Notes under the pieces: model-generated | Database searches by the model: none | Told to the model about the DNA's origin: nothing | Seen by the model: only the letters and a program-made list of their open reading frames with translations | Shown here: positions 4,290 through 5,521 of the stretch, piece after piece | Layout: every line of letters starts with the position of its first letter | Position numbering within the stretch: the first letter of the stretch is position 1 | NCBI GenBank assembly: GCA_026417815.1 | Contig: JAOACN010000203.1 | Location: 1 to 5,521, forward strand | Direction of reading: 5' to 3' | Length of the DNA: 5,521 bases | Source of the DNA: Chloroflexaceae bacterium | GTDB taxonomy: Bacteria; Chloroflexota; Chloroflexia; Chloroflexales; Chloroflexaceae | Position numbers and translations under genes: made by a program

Positions 4290-5441
4290 TCAGTGGCGCG
4301 TCCGCAGTTCGCCATGGCGGCTCGCGCCGCGCGCCACTTCATCGTACACCGACTCGATGCGATCCGCCACTGCGGACCAGGCGAATTGCGCCGCCCAGGC
4401 GGGCGCGGCGGCGGCCATGGCGGCGCGGCGCTGCGGGTCGGCGAGCAGGGTGTTGAGCGCCTCGGCCAGGGCCAGCGCATCGCGCGGGGGGACGAGCAGG
4501 CCGGTGCGGCCCTCGTCAACCACCTCAGGGAAGCCGCCGAAGCGGGAGGCCACCACGGGCAGACCGCACGCCTGGGCCTCAACCAGCCCGATGCCGAAGG
4601 TCTCGCTGGCATGGCTGGTGGCCACCAGCAGGTCGGCGCTGCGGTAGAGGCGCGGCAACGCCTGGCGCTCCAGCATCCCCAGGAAGCGCACCCGCTCCGC
4701 CAGACCCAGGTCGGCGGCGAGGCGCTCCAGGCGCGGGCGGTCCTCGCCGTCGCCGGCAATGGCGAGCCGCGCCCCGGGCACGTGAGCCAGGGCGCGGATG
4801 GCCGTCTCGACGCCCTTCCAGGGTTGCAGGCGCCCGACGAAGAGCAGCAGCGGCGTCCGCGCATCGGCGCCAGCGGCCGCGCGCCAGGCCGGATCGGGCG
4901 GGCCGGGGCTGAAGAGAGCGGTGTCAATCCCGTTGAAAACCACCTGCGGCGCGAAGCCGTAGCGCCCGGCCACGGTCGCGGCGTTGAAGCGCGAGCAGGA
5001 GACGGCGGCATCCACATGGGGGGCGAGGAGGGTGTCGCCAGGATAGAAATCTTCGCCATGGCAGCCCAGGATCACCCTGGCCCCGCCGAAGCGCCGGGCC
5101 AGGAGCGCCGGCCCCAGGTCGTAGGGCTTCTGGATGTGAATAACGTCGTAGCCCCCGCGGGCCAGTTCGGGCAGCGCGGCGACGGCCAGGCTGAGCCGTT
5201 CGAGCAGCTTGGCCTCGGCGTAGGCCCTCCGCAGCGGCGGCAGCGCCTGCCAGAAGCGCCGCGAGACGAAGGGAAAGGTCAGCACGCGCACGCCGGGGGT
5301 ATGCTCGCGCCGCGGTCCCACCCCGCCGATAATCGTCACCCGACGGCCCCGGGCGGCCAGCTCGCGCCCAAGATCCCATACGAAGCTCTCGACGCCGCCG
5401 TAGCGGGTGGTAGTGGTGAGATTGTAGAGGCAAATGTGCAT
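4290..5441 (-). CDS. Glycosyltransferase family 4 protein (GT-B fold), number 1
   Basis: A 383-residue cytoplasmic glycosyltransferase with both GT-B halves. The N-terminal half begins MHICLYNLTTTTRYGGVESF; the GGVESF loop at 15-20 is typical of GT4 enzymes, followed by VIHIQKPYDLG at 100-110 and CHGEDF at 127-132. The linker NGIDTALFSPG (170-180) leads into LLLFVGRLQPWKGVETAI at about 198-215, with R204 and K209 expected to contact donor phosphates. E-x7-E is intact as E280 and E288 in SETFGIGLVEAQACGLP. It should transfer a sugar from a nucleotide donor; the sugar is unknown. The start at 5441 is where the first beta-strand begins. The frame stays open to 5513, but those 24 codons are encoded by hairpin repeat copy D. 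No Shine-Dalgarno is visible before the ATG. The protein is clearly distinct from glycosyltransferase 2, so the two are not a recent duplication. Confidence 0.95.
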   Translation of the reverse strand: MHICLYNLTTTTRYGGVESFVWDLGRELAARGRRVTIIGGVGPRREHTPGVRVLTFPFVSRRFWQALPPLRRAYAEAKLLERLSLAVAALPELARGGYDVIHIQKPYDLGPALLARRFGGARVILGCHGEDFYPGDTLLAPHVDAAVSCSRFNAATVAGRYGFAPQVVFNGIDTALFSPGPPDPAWRAAAGADARTPLLLFVGRLQPWKGVETAIRALAHVPGARLAIAGDGEDRPRLERLAADLGLAERVRFLGMLERQALPRLYRSADLLVATSHASETFGIGLVEAQACGLPVVASRFGGFPEVVDEGRTGLLVPPRDALALAEALNTLLADPQRRAAMAAAAPAWAAQFAWSAVADRIESVYDEVARGASRHGELRTRH

Positions 5442-5466
5442 ACGCGGGATAAACCAGGGTTTCCCT

Positions 5467-5507
5467 GGGAGGGCTTCGCCCTCCCGGACCCTCCTCTTGA
5501 GCAGGGG
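5467..5507. repeat. Compound hairpin repeat, copy D
   Basis: GGGAGGGC/GCCCTCCC with loop TTC (5467-5485) is followed by a linker ending in GAGCAGGGG. It has the same orientation as copies A to C. It lies 25 bases before the glycosyltransferase 1 start codon, so it occupies the region where that gene's promoter or leader would be. The second hairpin is degenerate here. Confidence 0.65.
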
Positions 5508-5521
5508 CATCACTCCTCACC

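Noticed and set aside
4061..5059. Upstream extension of the SGNH hydrolase frame to 5059
   Set aside because: It crosses the repeat-filled gap and reads a wrong frame of glycosyltransferase 1. The signal peptide and Shine-Dalgarno place the start at 4060.
5442..5513. 24-codon N-terminal extension of glycosyltransferase 1
   Set aside because: It is encoded by hairpin repeat copy D, and the GT-B fold begins at MHICLYN.

Overview
This is a GC-rich bacterial segment with every supported gene on the minus strand, so it reads from right to left. The gene types suggest a surface-polysaccharide or glycoconjugate locus: two GT4-type glycosyltransferases, a secreted SGNH/GDSL hydrolase and a multi-span membrane protein of the GT-C-like kind. 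High GC, alanine- and leucine-rich proteins, an MNT/HEPN pair and many compact intergenic hairpin repeats fit a filamentous Chloroflexota (Chloroflexales-like) genome. That assignment is inference from style, not from a marker gene.

Layout in transcription order: glycosyltransferase 1 (5441 to 4290); a 229-base gap holding a dispersed hairpin repeat split by a small 112-bp palindromic insertion with 8-bp target duplications; a secreted SGNH hydrolase (4060 to 3212); a 358-base gap made almost wholly of hairpin repeats; glycosyltransferase 2 (2853 to 1618); a 126-base gap with a consensus -10 box; an MntA-like nucleotidyltransferase (1491 to 1132); a 38-codon remnant of its HEPN partner (1160 to 1044); and the first 361 codons of a polytopic membrane protein (from 1084, running off the left edge).

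The two glycosyltransferases probably add sugars to a lipid-linked or secreted glycan. The exported hydrolase could trim acyl groups from it, and the membrane protein could transfer or flip a sugar. No substrate can be named from sequence. The MNT/HEPN pair is a toxin-antitoxin type with no evident link to sugar metabolism. It has visibly lower GC than its neighbours, and its toxin gene is broken.

The two most notable points are these. First, a MITE-like element is inserted in an older copy of a repeat family, with a pre-insertion site that can be reconstructed. Second, the truncated HEPN gene overlaps, in another frame, the start codon and first residues of the membrane protein gene. I saw no tRNA, rRNA, CRISPR array or full insertion sequence.
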